A stretch of DNA of 64,000 nucleotides from Promethearchaeia archaeon (lineage in GTDB: Archaea; Asgardarchaeota; Lokiarchaeia; Sigyniarchaeales; SOKP01): NCBI GenBank assembly GCA_029856145.1, contig JAHQWK010000008.1, positions 124,001-188,000 on the forward strand. The letters are read 5' to 3'. Shown here in pieces: positions 44,194-53,566 of the stretch. Position numbers and translations under genes: made by a program. The notes below the pieces were generated by a model. It had not been told where the DNA came from. It searched no databases and saw nothing but the letters and a program-made list of their open reading frames with translations. Position 1 is the stretch's first letter. Each line of letters begins with the position of its first letter.

Positions 44194-45126
44194 ATGGCAG
44201 AAAAAAAAATATATTCAAAATTAGGTGAAATGCTTGCCAAGGGAGAATTTATTTTAACAGGGGAACTTGAACCTGAGAAAACATGTGATTTATCGCACAC
44301 TATTCAAGAAGCTAAGGAAATGGCTCCGTATGTAGTTGCTGCGAATGTTACTGATAGTCCTCTTGGAATCGTTACAATAAACAGTATGGCTGCTTCTCAT
44401 ATAATACAAAAGGAAGCCGGTTTAGAAGTGATTTGGCAACTCACAGTAAGAGATGTAAATAAATTAGGCATTGCTGGAATGATAATGGGCGGTCATGCCT
44501 TAGGGCTAAGGAATGTTTTATCACTCACTGGAGATCATCCTGCTCTAGGAGATATGCCAGAAACTAAACCTGTATTTGATCTTGATTCAGCAACATTAGT
44601 CAAATTAGTAAGAGAAATGGTTGATTCTGGGACTATAAATGGTCATGAAATTGAAAATCCTCCTACTTTTCATGTAGGTGCCGCTGCAAATCCAAATTCA
44701 GATCCTATGGAATCAGAAATTTTAAAGATCGGAAGGAAAGCCGAAGCTGGGTGTGAATTCATACAGACACAAGTTGTTTACGATTTAGACAGAACTATTG
44801 AATTTTTAACTGAGATTAATAAGTATAATGTACCCATTCTCTTAGGTATCTTTCCTATGAAGAGCTATGGTATTGCAAAGGGTTTTGATACTTTTGTACC
44901 AGGCGTAGATGTTCCAAAAGATATATTGGCTAAATGGAAAAATATCAAAACTGAATTTAAAACCGATAAGGCAGAACAAAAAAGAATGTACGACCAAGCG
45001 AATTATGAATTTTTCAAACCATTTATTTCTGAACTTAAGAAAAAAGGTTTATTAGCTGGTGTACATTGTATGGCGGTTCATTACCCACGAATTTTTCCCA
45101 AATTAATGGATGTAATTCAAGCTTAA
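44194..45126 (+). CDS. metF: methylenetetrahydrofolate reductase, second copy
   Basis: A 310-aa MetF barrel: ILTGELEPEKTCDLS, AANVTDSPLG, VIWQLTVRDVNKLG, LSLTGDHPALGD, GAAANPNSDP and FIQTQVVYDLD. It is the same length as the first MetF with the same motifs, but clearly diverged along the chain. The ribosome site GGAGGT precedes the ATG by 8 nt. It forms a two-gene operon with metV. It might work in the opposite direction, on a different carrier, or with a different donor than the Hdr-linked pair. Confidence 0.93.
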   Translation: MAEKKIYSKLGEMLAKGEFILTGELEPEKTCDLSHTIQEAKEMAPYVVAANVTDSPLGIVTINSMAASHIIQKEAGLEVIWQLTVRDVNKLGIAGMIMGGHALGLRNVLSLTGDHPALGDMPETKPVFDLDSATLVKLVREMVDSGTINGHEIENPPTFHVGAAANPNSDPMESEILKIGRKAEAGCEFIQTQVVYDLDRTIEFLTEINKYNVPILLGIFPMKSYGIAKGFDTFVPGVDVPKDILAKWKNIKTEFKTDKAEQKRMYDQANYEFFKPFISELKKKGLLAGVHCMAVHYPRIFPKLMDVIQA

Positions 45127-45248
45127 AAGCATTAAGTTTTTTTTTTTATTTTTATATTTATTTAAGATTATAAAATTTTGATATCTTTCCCAACTTTTAA
45201 GTTAATGCTCTAAAAAAAAAGTGAAATTAGAGATTTCTTAAGATTAAT

Positions 45249-46841
45249 TTATCTCTTCTTTTTATATAATGCTACTGATATTACTCCTATTGACAGAATT
45301 CCAATGATTATAGAAGCTACGAGAAATGCATTTGGTAGAATTCCATTATTATTACTATTCTCATTTGGAGGAATTTCAACGACAATACATTCACAATTTG
45401 AGAGTATATGACCGTATTCATTGTAAGCTACAACTAAATAATAATAAACTGCATTTTGCATATTTTCTACGTTATATGAATTGCCAGTTAAATCCGATTC
45501 AATTAAAGTAAGGCTCTGGTTTAGTTCGATTATCTTATTATGATACCAATATAATGAGTATGTATCTGCTTTAGCTGAATCTGTCCAACTTAGAGTATAA
45601 TTTCCATCATCGTCAGGAGAATCTGCATCTGAAGTTAATTCAAAACTTTCTGGTAGTACACCATAATAATCCATAAGGCAATGCACCCAGTGCGATTCAG
45701 ATATGATATCAAGATCGCAATCCTTATAGATAAACTGTCCATTTATTGTTGCTCCATCAGATTGATATTTGCTTAATGTAGGTGGAAACCATAAATTCAA
45801 TCCATGTGGAATTTCTCTAAATTGGCGGCTATGTGCTTCAGCTATAAGCGAATTATTATATATTTGTTCGAATTTTTGTATTGCATTCTGAAGGTCAGGA
45901 TCAGGTATGAATTGAAGATCATTAAAGAATGTATATACATCTACCATATAATTTGTGCTTGCAATGACACCATCAGGCCCTAGAAGTGAATGATCTCTAG
46001 CTGGTGCTACAATATTTCTATATTGTTCCATTTTATCCTTAAGGATTTCAGTGACCTTACTAAAAGCATCTCCAACTATCTCTATGTTTGACATATTAAA
46101 AGCTGAAATTGTAACACAATCTTGAAGGGGATATTCATTATAATATATATCAACAATTTCTTCTGCAAATTCTACTGGTTGAATCTCCGGGTTTTGAGTA
46201 AGGTTACCTAATATTATATCGTAAGGTATACCTGCGGAGGGAATTGAAGATTCTGAAGCAACCATATAAGAAACAACATCTCTTAGCTCATATGCAACTT
46301 CTAATGAAGCCATTGATTCACCATCTAGCAATAAGAGATCAATCTCATTTCCTTTCAGAGCATCAACAAATCCGTTAGTATTCATAATTAGATTATCATT
46401 TGTTTCATCCAAGCAAATACCTCTCCAACCAAATCCATGATCCTTAATAGAGAGCATTATTTTTTCACTAGGATAATTTTCTATACCATAATGAATAAAT
46501 TCTTCTAGAACCAAGGGATTTGCAGTGTTTTTTTCGCCAAAACTCATTACAAGAGAGCGTTCATTGTTAATTATTTCATATATCCATGCACCTTCAGAGG
46601 ACAATTTATCAACCATTATAACAATTTTAATTCCTTCTTCAGAAGTATTAATTTCTTCTAAATTCAATAATAAATCTTCAATTTGATTCTCAAGATCATT
46701 ATCTGCTACAAAATATATTAAAATAGTCCATTCACTTTCAAGATTTTCTTCGTTATTTTCGGTTCCAATGACTGTGGTAAATGATATATTTATAGCCAAT
46801 ACTAAAATTATTAGAATAGTAAAAATATCTCTTTTTTTCAT
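45249..46841 (-). CDS. anchored clostripain (C11)-like protein lacking the catalytic cysteine, with FnIII domain
   Basis: N-terminal signal peptide (FTILIILVLAINISFTTVIG), then a C11-type domain: WTILIYFVADNDLENQI, LSIKDHGFGWRG (expected catalytic His). Where active clostripains have DACLMxxxEVAY, this reads LLLLDGESMASLEVAYEL, so the nucleophilic Cys position appears to be Glu or Ser. A fibronectin-III-like domain follows (TLSWTDSAKADTYSLYW), then a C-terminal membrane helix (FLVASIIIGILSIGVISVALY) and KKKR. The ORF track starts at TTG; I use the ATG at 46841, giving 530 aa. Outward-facing, single-pass anchored, probably non-catalytic. Confidence 0.75.
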   Translation of the reverse strand: MKKRDIFTILIILVLAINISFTTVIGTENNEENLESEWTILIYFVADNDLENQIEDLLLNLEEINTSEEGIKIVIMVDKLSSEGAWIYEIINNERSLVMSFGEKNTANPLVLEEFIHYGIENYPSEKIMLSIKDHGFGWRGICLDETNDNLIMNTNGFVDALKGNEIDLLLLDGESMASLEVAYELRDVVSYMVASESSIPSAGIPYDIILGNLTQNPEIQPVEFAEEIVDIYYNEYPLQDCVTISAFNMSNIEIVGDAFSKVTEILKDKMEQYRNIVAPARDHSLLGPDGVIASTNYMVDVYTFFNDLQFIPDPDLQNAIQKFEQIYNNSLIAEAHSRQFREIPHGLNLWFPPTLSKYQSDGATINGQFIYKDCDLDIISESHWVHCLMDYYGVLPESFELTSDADSPDDDGNYTLSWTDSAKADTYSLYWYHNKIIELNQSLTLIESDLTGNSYNVENMQNAVYYYLVVAYNEYGHILSNCECIVVEIPPNENSNNNGILPNAFLVASIIIGILSIGVISVALYKKKR

Positions 46842-47061
46842 TATAAGACATCTCAATTTTTTATTTACATTATTAATTGGTTCTGTTTTTCAACGTGAAA
46901 AATTCATTTAAAATCATTAAGGTATAATTTTTCCCATTATTGTAAAATTATTTTTATTTGAAAGAGGTAAATAGTTAGTGGGATTAATTAAGTAATCATT
47001 AATTCCATTTTGAGAAATATGACTTATATAAGAAATCAAATTGATTAATAGGTGGTATTAA

Positions 47062-47301
47062 TTGAGCTCTAGGCATGAAGAACATATTGTTGGTGGAGGT
47101 AAGATTCGCAGTGTTATTTTAGTGTTAAATGATGGATTGATTTCAACTTTTACATTATTTGTTGGAGTTGTAGTCGCTATATTGGTCTCAACAGGTAGTA
47201 ATTCCATTGTTATTTTAACAGGATTTGCCGTTATGGTTTCAGGAGCTATTAGCATGGGATTTGTGTATATTGTAGCACTTTATTTAAATATAATAAAGTA
47301 A
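47062..47301 (+). pseudogene. truncated VIT1/CCC1-family protein
   Basis: A 79-aa frame starting at TTG after AGGTGG: RHEEHIVGGGKIRSVILVLNDGLISTFTLFVGVVVAILV ... ILTGFAVMVSGAISMGFVYIV. This matches the first two membrane helices of VIT1/CCC1 iron/manganese transporters (their NDGxxST and AGAxSM motifs), but the family needs about 150-240 aa and five helices, and the metal-binding region is missing. The 3' end overlaps the end of the MBL gene by 18 bp, as if a rearrangement cut it off. A functional mini-protein cannot be excluded. Confidence 0.7.
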
Positions 47302-48306
47302 TTTTCCATTTTTTTCAATTGTTTTTACTTTGTTTTGAGCTTCAAGATAAAAAAGATGTCCTAAAACTTCGCTTAAAGCCATATAAGAATTCATTTCGTC
47401 TAAATCTTCTCCAAAATGGATTTGAGAAATTCTATAGGCTGTTAATGGATTATCTTTAATTACACTTGAGATCTCCTTTAATCTATTTATATGATGTTTT
47501 TTGATTTCTAGAATCCGTTCATGGGGATTGTAAATTATCTCTTGGTGAGCAGGAAAAATTATATTTGGATCTAAACTGTCAATTTTATCTAATGAGGTTA
47601 GGTAATGCTTTAAAATATTATTAAAATCATGATCTTTATATTTTTCTGCCATATCAGTAGGAATTATGAAATTCCCTATGTGAGGAGTAATTCGGCTCAA
47701 AATATGGTCACCAGAAAAGAGATACTTTTTCTTTTTATCAAAAATACAAATGTGGCCAAAACTATGTCCTGGAGTCCAAATAATTTCTAAATTATCAAAT
47801 AAAATGTCTCCATCGTGTACTATAATATCAGGTTTTTGATACTGTAAGAATTTTGACCAGTATGTAAAAAACTGAACGATTCTATTTCCTTGTTCTTCAC
47901 TTATTCCATATTTTATCAATTGGTTTGCAGTTGCTCTAGCTTCTTGTTCTAATTCTTTTAAGTTCGCATCATTAGTTTCCCATTTTAATAGTTCATGAGT
48001 TATATCATGCATTAAAATTTTAAGCTTAGGATTCTTTTGTTTGAGAATTGGTACTAAAGATATGTGATCTAGATGAAGATGAGATATTATGCAATAGTCA
48101 ATATCTTGAATTGAAATGTTTATTTCTTTGAAGGCAGAAAATAATTTTTTTTTCCAGTTTCCCATATTTAAACCAGAGTCAATCAAGACTTTTTTATCTT
48201 CAATATTAAAAAGATAAAGACATACAAACTTAACGGGAAAAGGTACATCTATTTTAATTTGATAGATCCCTTCAATTTCATTCACTTCAAATTTAGAACT
48301 CGACAA
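47284..48306 (-). CDS. metallo-beta-lactamase-fold hydrolase
   Basis: A 340-aa MBL-fold protein with zinc motifs SHLHLDHISLV near residue 77, IIWTPGHSFGHICIF near residue 180, LFSGDHIL near residue 205 and IIFPAHQEII near residue 260. The C-terminal 80 residues are helical (ITAYRISQIHFGED-like region, EVLGHLFYLEAQNKVK), as in glyoxalase-II/lactonase-like subfamilies that end in a winged-helix-like cap. The start is TTG at 48306; a GTG at 48285 is an alternative. The substrate is unknown. Confidence 0.88.
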   Translation of the reverse strand: MSSSKFEVNEIEGIYQIKIDVPFPVKFVCLYLFNIEDKKVLIDSGLNMGNWKKKLFSAFKEINISIQDIDYCIISHLHLDHISLVPILKQKNPKLKILMHDITHELLKWETNDANLKELEQEARATANQLIKYGISEEQGNRIVQFFTYWSKFLQYQKPDIIVHDGDILFDNLEIIWTPGHSFGHICIFDKKKKYLFSGDHILSRITPHIGNFIIPTDMAEKYKDHDFNNILKHYLTSLDKIDSLDPNIIFPAHQEIIYNPHERILEIKKHHINRLKEISSVIKDNPLTAYRISQIHFGEDLDEMNSYMALSEVLGHLFYLEAQNKVKTIEKNGKLLYYI

Positions 48307-48467
48307 TGTTAACGCATTTAATATCCTTACTTTTTTAGGTAAAACTTTGAGAATTTTTGTACTTTCTTATATCAATATTAAGAATTGATGTGACAAAAAA
48401 TTAAAAATTATAAGCTTAGAAAATATAATAATCAATAATCCATCGAGATTCTATATTTCAGAAAATA

Positions 48468-49088
48468 ATGCCAGAAATGAATGGATTAATTAAGCTCTCA
48501 AAAAAACATATCAAACCTGCTTCTCACGTATTATCTAGGGCCTTTCAGAATGATCCAGTAATTCGTTGGCAAATTTCTGATGTAAATAAAAGATTATCTA
48601 ATCTTCACTATTTCTGGGAATTCGTGCTTCAGATTGGAATCAAATACGGTGAAGTATATGGCACCTCCGAAGATTTAGAAGGAATTGCAGTATGGCGGCC
48701 TCCCAAAAAAGTAAATCTCTCTTATTGGAAATATGTTAAAAATGGCGCAATCAAATTACCGTTTAAATTTGGAATCAAAGCTACAAAACGAATAACATTT
48801 TTTCAAGCGGTTAACGATTCTATACGAAATATCTATATGAAAGTTCCATATTGGTACTTAGGACCGATAGGTGTAGATCCAAAGTATCAAGGAAAAGGTT
48901 TTGCAGGTATGCTCCTAAGACCAATGTTAAGAAGGATAGATAAGGAAAATTTACCAATTTGGTTAGAAACTAATTTAGAGAGAAATATATCTTTTTACCA
49001 GCATTTTGATTTTTATATACTTGAGGAAATTATTATACCTAAGACAAATATAGTTAATTGGTTTATGATTAGAGAAAGTGAGACTTAA
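48468..49088 (+). CDS. GNAT-family N-acetyltransferase
   Basis: A 206-aa protein with GNAT motif A VDPKYQGKGFAGMLLRPMLRR (Q-x-x-G-x-G/A acetyl-CoA pyrophosphate loop) and motif B LETNLERNISFYQHFDFYILEE. LGPIGVDP forms strand beta-4. The N-terminal half (HVLSRAFQNDPVIRW) fits the common GNAT subtype with that opening. The substrate cannot be inferred. The ATG at 48477 is an alternative start. Confidence 0.88.
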   Translation: MPEMNGLIKLSKKHIKPASHVLSRAFQNDPVIRWQISDVNKRLSNLHYFWEFVLQIGIKYGEVYGTSEDLEGIAVWRPPKKVNLSYWKYVKNGAIKLPFKFGIKATKRITFFQAVNDSIRNIYMKVPYWYLGPIGVDPKYQGKGFAGMLLRPMLRRIDKENLPIWLETNLERNISFYQHFDFYILEEIIIPKTNIVNWFMIRESET

Positions 49089-49127
49089 ATCAGTTAATAT
49101 AAAAAAAATAAAAAATAAATTTATAGA

Positions 49128-49907
49128 TTAAAATTTGGTTTTTTTCTGAAAAATTAAGATACCAATTAATATGAAAGCTGCTGTATATGCTATAACAATT
49201 AAAAGTCCACCTAGTAATGTAATTGGAATTTGCTGAGCAGTTGTACCTATTAATGAACTATTATACAAAGGATCAAATAATCCATCACCCAATACAGTTA
49301 TTTGAAGAAAAATTTGTTTTGCCCAGAAAGGAGGGGTGAAAAATACAATTGGACTTTCAAATGGCCATAGACTTCCCGAAAGAAACAAAATTGGCATGTA
49401 ATAGAATAACGAAATTGCATTTGCTATTTCGGGGGTTTTTGCTATTCCTGAGATAATGATACCAATTCCAACAGATGAAATACCGAATAAAATCGCAATG
49501 AAGAAACCAATAAATAATTCTAAAATGCCTTTATATGGGACTTGGAGCACACCATACCCAAGTATGAACATGATGAGAATCTGAAGCGAAATCATAAAAG
49601 TATCAGATAATAGGGCTCCTAAAAATAAATTTTTTCTTCCTGTGGGCATTGTATCTAATCGTTCAAGCATACCAGATGTCTTATCTACTGCAAATGATAT
49701 AGCCGCACTTGTTGTACCTGCTGCGGTTGTATATATGATCATACCTGGAAAACCATATTGAAATTCCTCACGACCCAGAAAAAAGTAGAACATCAATGTA
49801 AACATAACTGCAAAGCCTAGAGAAAAAACCATATATTGCCAATGACGTAACTTATCTTTGATATTTTTGATCGCTATTTGTATAGCCTTATTTTCTAAAA
49901 AATTCAT
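49128..49907 (-). CDS. ABC-2 type transporter permease
   Basis: A 259-aa protein with six hydrophobic segments and the ABC-2 pattern: VFSLGFAVMFTLMFYFFLG, GTTSAAISFAVDKTSGMLERLDTMPTGR (cytoplasmic coupling loop), and YYMPILFLSGSLWPFE before the last helices. Its ATG lies 1 bp after the ATPase stop, so the two form one exporter. Relatives include DrrB-type drug or lipid exporters; substrate unknown. Confidence 0.92.
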   Translation of the reverse strand: MNFLENKAIQIAIKNIKDKLRHWQYMVFSLGFAVMFTLMFYFFLGREEFQYGFPGMIIYTTAAGTTSAAISFAVDKTSGMLERLDTMPTGRKNLFLGALLSDTFMISLQILIMFILGYGVLQVPYKGILELFIGFFIAILFGISSVGIGIIISGIAKTPEIANAISLFYYMPILFLSGSLWPFESPIVFFTPPFWAKQIFLQITVLGDGLFDPLYNSSLIGTTAQQIPITLLGGLLIVIAYTAAFILIGILIFQKKTKF

Positions 49908-49908
49908 T

Positions 49909-50880
49909 TTAATCTCTTAACCTCCTTCCGGTTAAATTTAGAAATACATCCTCAAGTGAGTTTTGCCTAAACTTCAAATTTTCAACCTCATCAATGTTGT
50001 CAATAAGCCCTTGTTTTAAGAGTTTCACAAGGTTTTTTAACCCACCTTGGAAAGAAATTAATAGAGTTTTTCTTTCTTTCCTGTGAATTTCACTCGAATT
50101 TACAACAAACGGTATATCTTGTATATTTCTTTTCACTAAATCAAGGTCTTCTTGTTCAATGAAGGAGACTTCTAATGCATTATCGCTCCCATGCTTCTCT
50201 TTTAATTCAGTAGGAGTTCCTAAAGCAATTATTTTGCCATGGTCTATTATTGCGACACGATCACTCAAAGAATCAGCCTCTACCATATCATGGGTCATAA
50301 GAATGATTGTAATATTTTTATTTTTCAAATCTCGAATAAAATCCCATACAAGACGCCTTGCTTGTGGATCAAGACCTGCGGTAGGTTCATCAAGAAATAA
50401 AATCTCTGGTTCAAATACCAAAGACATTGCGAGATTTAAACGTCGTTGCATACCCCCTGAGAAACGTTTAGACCAGTCATTTCTTCCCGCTATGCCAAAA
50501 TCTTCCAGCAATTTTTTAGCTTTCTCTTTCGCTTTTTCACGAGGTATTCCATGCATAGCTGCGACAAATTCTACATTTTCTTCAGCCCTTAGAACTTCAT
50601 AAATTGTTATAACTTGGGGACACACACCAATTTTTTTAACAATTTCATTTTTTCCAGTTAAAATACTATATCCATTGATATTAGCATCACCATCGGTAGG
50701 AGTTAAAACAGTGGTTAACATGCGCACTAATGTAGTTTTTCCAGCACCATTAGGACCAAGGATACTAAATAATTCTCCTCTTTTAATTTTCAAGGACACA
50801 CCATCTACTGCTTTAACTTCTTTAAAGTGCTTTTTAAGATCTTTAATTTCAATAATGACAGAATTATTAACCATGCTCAT
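49909..50880 (-). CDS. ABC transporter ATP-binding protein (DrrA-like)
   Basis: Walker A GPNGAGKTTLVRML near residue 39, signature SGGMQRRLNLAMSL near residue 140, Walker B EILFLDEPTAGLDP near residue 160 and the H-loop LMTHDM near residue 192. A C-terminal extension (about residues 225-323) as in DrrA-type exporters follows. MSMVNN gives two possible ATGs. It is coupled to the ABC-2 permease, and a membrane winged-helix gene lies upstream on the same strand. Confidence 0.94.
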   Translation of the reverse strand: MSMVNNSVIIEIKDLKKHFKEVKAVDGVSLKIKRGELFSILGPNGAGKTTLVRMLTTVLTPTDGDANINGYSILTGKNEIVKKIGVCPQVITIYEVLRAEENVEFVAAMHGIPREKAKEKAKKLLEDFGIAGRNDWSKRFSGGMQRRLNLAMSLVFEPEILFLDEPTAGLDPQARRLVWDFIRDLKNKNITIILMTHDMVEADSLSDRVAIIDHGKIIALGTPTELKEKHGSDNALEVSFIEQEDLDLVKRNIQDIPFVVNSSEIHRKERKTLLISFQGGLKNLVKLLKQGLIDNIDEVENLKFRQNSLEDVFLNLTGRRLRD

Positions 50881-51166
50881 AATTTCAAAATCACATTTAT
50901 TTTTTTTTTATTTTCATCATAACTAACTCATTGATCTAAAAAAATAATTTAAAAAAATGGGAGTCCAAATTTTGACGAATTTCAACAATATGTAAAACAT
51001 TTTCTTTAATTGATAAGTATCAATCTTTTAATTTTAATACCTTCGTGGAAAGAGTTTTAGTAAAGAGTTTTTTACTATTTTTAAATGTGACGAAATTAAT
51101 TGGTTTTTCAATTCAGTGAGATTTTTCATCTCAACTAGTAATTTAATTGAAAATAAATTATAATTT

Positions 51167-51658
51167 TCAATATTTTTTTCTTAGAGTCCAAACTATTATA
51201 GAATTTATGGTAAAAATTATTGTAATCACAATATTTATAAACATAATTGTCCAATAACCAAGATCCGCAATCAATATTAAAGGAATAATTGTCGATGCGC
51301 TTATCCAGCAAATTACTGTAACACAATAAGCATAAAGGAACTTTCTCTTATAGCGCGAAATCCTAACTGACTGATCAGTTTTACTCAATAAATTAAACGC
51401 AGCATCTCCGATCTCAGAAAGTTCATACTTATTTTCTTTTTGTATTAATAATGGTTGTAAGCTTTTTATATGATAAGAAAGAGTTGGACTATCAATAAAT
51501 TCTAAACTATTTTTAATTTCTGTAAAAGATAAAGGGCTTTCTCCTAAAGATTTGATGATATCTCTCCTTACTTGATGGTTTAATGATTTAAAAATTTCCT
51601 CTTCATCGATAACAGATTTCTTCTTCTTTTTTTCATCTAATCCTACATTCATTACCAT
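51167..51658 (-). CDS. membrane-anchored winged-helix (ArsR-like) regulator
   Basis: Residues about 17-90 are a winged helix: EEEIFKSLNHQVRRDIIKSLGESPLSFTEIKNSL, SPTLSYHIKSLQPLL. After a basic linker come two membrane helices (FLYAYCVTVICWISASTIIPLILIA and TIMFINIVITIIFTINSIIVW). This one-component, membrane-tethered design recurs in Asgard and other archaea. It is about 290 bp upstream of the ABC exporter on the same strand and could control it; no operator was found. MVMNVG offers a second ATG. Confidence 0.8.
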   Translation of the reverse strand: MVMNVGLDEKKKKKSVIDEEEIFKSLNHQVRRDIIKSLGESPLSFTEIKNSLEFIDSPTLSYHIKSLQPLLIQKENKYELSEIGDAAFNLLSKTDQSVRISRYKRKFLYAYCVTVICWISASTIIPLILIADLGYWTIMFINIVITIIFTINSIIVWTLRKKY

Positions 51659-51849
51659 ATTATAACCAAATCATTTTTTTTTTATCAATAAATAAGGTTT
51701 ATTCTGTTTAAAATATACGTTTGTACTAGATAAGTGATAATGATAATTTATGGGCTTCTTCTCATTACTGTAGCCATCCAATAATATTTTATATAACTAG
51801 TTCTATTATTCTAATTACTTAAATTCATTATATAAAACCTATTAAAAAG

Positions 51850-53340
51850 ATGACAAATAAAATGGAAAGAAACTTAGAAATGGATTTAGCTAAAATTCTC
51901 AAAAAAGAGAGCTTTCAAGGTAAAATGATAAGCTACATGTCTAAAGTGGGCAAGCTCTTACTTTTTATATTACCATTAGTCTTGTTAATAGTTACACTTC
52001 TTGCTTTTTTTTTTACTCAAGCACTTGATTTCACATTAAAAATCATTTACTTAATAATTTTATTCATATACACATTTAATTCCTGTATGTTATTATTAGG
52101 TGCTAGTTCTACTGAAAGTTCTCTTAAAATGAGATTAAAATTTGAACGAAAACGAGGGAGACCAATAGATAGTCTTGATGGGTTTGACTTACTTTCAAGC
52201 AGTGTCAAAAGAGTTACAAATTTATTAAAAATTATCTCACTTATTTGTTTTACCGCAATTGTATTATTTGCGATTATGTTAGCTCTGGATCTTCTTGACA
52301 TTGGATTTGCCGCTGCGGGTTTCGCATTAATTGGTTTAGGATTATCTATATTAATCCGTAGTTTAAACCTCAACATTCATGATGTAAATGGTCTTCAAGA
52401 TTTCTATAAACCAACTACACACCAGATATTTTTAGATAATTTTTTCGCAGAAATTTTCTCAAACCACTTAGATCCAGTCACATTCCTTAAATGGGATGAG
52501 TATTTAGCAGAATTAAACAAAATCTTAACTCCTAATTTCATTCAAAAAATAAAAGAAGCCGAACCGGATGAGTTGCCTATTACTTTTGCTATGGAAAAGC
52601 TATTATTTCTCTATTACCTGAAATTTCAAGAAGTTTTATCACAAGATCAATTAATTCAAGAATTAAAAGAAATTATTGATGTAGATTCAGATTATTTTAA
52701 TGTTGAAAAAGGTGTATACATGGAAGGTGCTTGGTATTTCTCTATGAAAGACATATATAAATTATTTAATTATATTAAAAAATTCAATCCTGGCTTTTTC
52801 AACATAATAGATAGACTACAATTAGAAATAGCAGATAATATTGAACGTATATCAAAAGACCCAATATATTTAGACTCTACAGCTCAAGAAGTTATATATC
52901 TTAATTCAGAATTGAATATTTTTTGTTTCCTATATAACAACGCTCCAGAAGATAAAAAATATATTATAAAAGTAAATGCTCCTGGATTTGAACCTAATAA
53001 ATTAAAACTTGACATACAAGTAGAAGGGCGAGGTAATTTTTTAATTCCTAGTGAACCAATTCCCTTGATCTCATCCGAAGGGAGAGATATTGCAGGAGTA
53101 TTATCGACAATGTTAGAGAATGGAGATACTACATGGTTAACATTAGAACCTCGAGAAACTGGAGAACAGACTATCCAAATTTTCTTACTCTCTGAAGATG
53201 GTACAATTATTGAGGGAAAGACGCGTGTAGTCAAAGTAACAAAAAATATTAAAGATTATCTTAAAAAGTTAAGCTCTATTGGAAGTCTCCTTGGAGGATT
53301 GGCGATACCCATTGCGAAAATTTTACCCTCACTATTATAA
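51850..53340 (+). CDS. unknown membrane protein with large C-terminal soluble region
   Basis: A 496-aa protein. An N-terminal amphipathic region is followed by two hydrophobic hairpins at about residues 33-80 (LLLFILPLVLLIVTLLAFFF ... IIYLIILFIYTFNSCMLLLG) and about 125-165 (IISLICFTAIVLFAIMLAL ... AAAGFALIGLGLSILI). Then a 200-residue helical soluble part and, from about residue 375, a beta-rich segment (YIIKVNAPGFEPNKLKLDIQVEG, TWLTLEPRETGEQTIQIFLLSEDG) resembling an immunoglobulin-like domain. I recognise no family. It is monocistronic. Confidence 0.6.
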   Translation: MTNKMERNLEMDLAKILKKESFQGKMISYMSKVGKLLLFILPLVLLIVTLLAFFFTQALDFTLKIIYLIILFIYTFNSCMLLLGASSTESSLKMRLKFERKRGRPIDSLDGFDLLSSSVKRVTNLLKIISLICFTAIVLFAIMLALDLLDIGFAAAGFALIGLGLSILIRSLNLNIHDVNGLQDFYKPTTHQIFLDNFFAEIFSNHLDPVTFLKWDEYLAELNKILTPNFIQKIKEAEPDELPITFAMEKLLFLYYLKFQEVLSQDQLIQELKEIIDVDSDYFNVEKGVYMEGAWYFSMKDIYKLFNYIKKFNPGFFNIIDRLQLEIADNIERISKDPIYLDSTAQEVIYLNSELNIFCFLYNNAPEDKKYIIKVNAPGFEPNKLKLDIQVEGRGNFLIPSEPIPLISSEGRDIAGVLSTMLENGDTTWLTLEPRETGEQTIQIFLLSEDGTIIEGKTRVVKVTKNIKDYLKKLSSIGSLLGGLAIPIAKILPSLL

Positions 53341-53566
53341 ATAATAGTGTTTATTTTTTTTATTATTTCTAATTAAATATTTAAATTATATCATGCCTAA
53401 ATGAGAATGCTCAAGATCAAGATTTTGTCGCATAAGTTTAAATATAATTATTTGACTAGATATGTGTTTGAATTAAATACTAGGAAGGAATTGAATATAT
53501 CTTATAGCCTCTTTTCAATAATATAGTAGGCTTACCTTCTTTTAAAAAATAAATAGGTAGATACGA

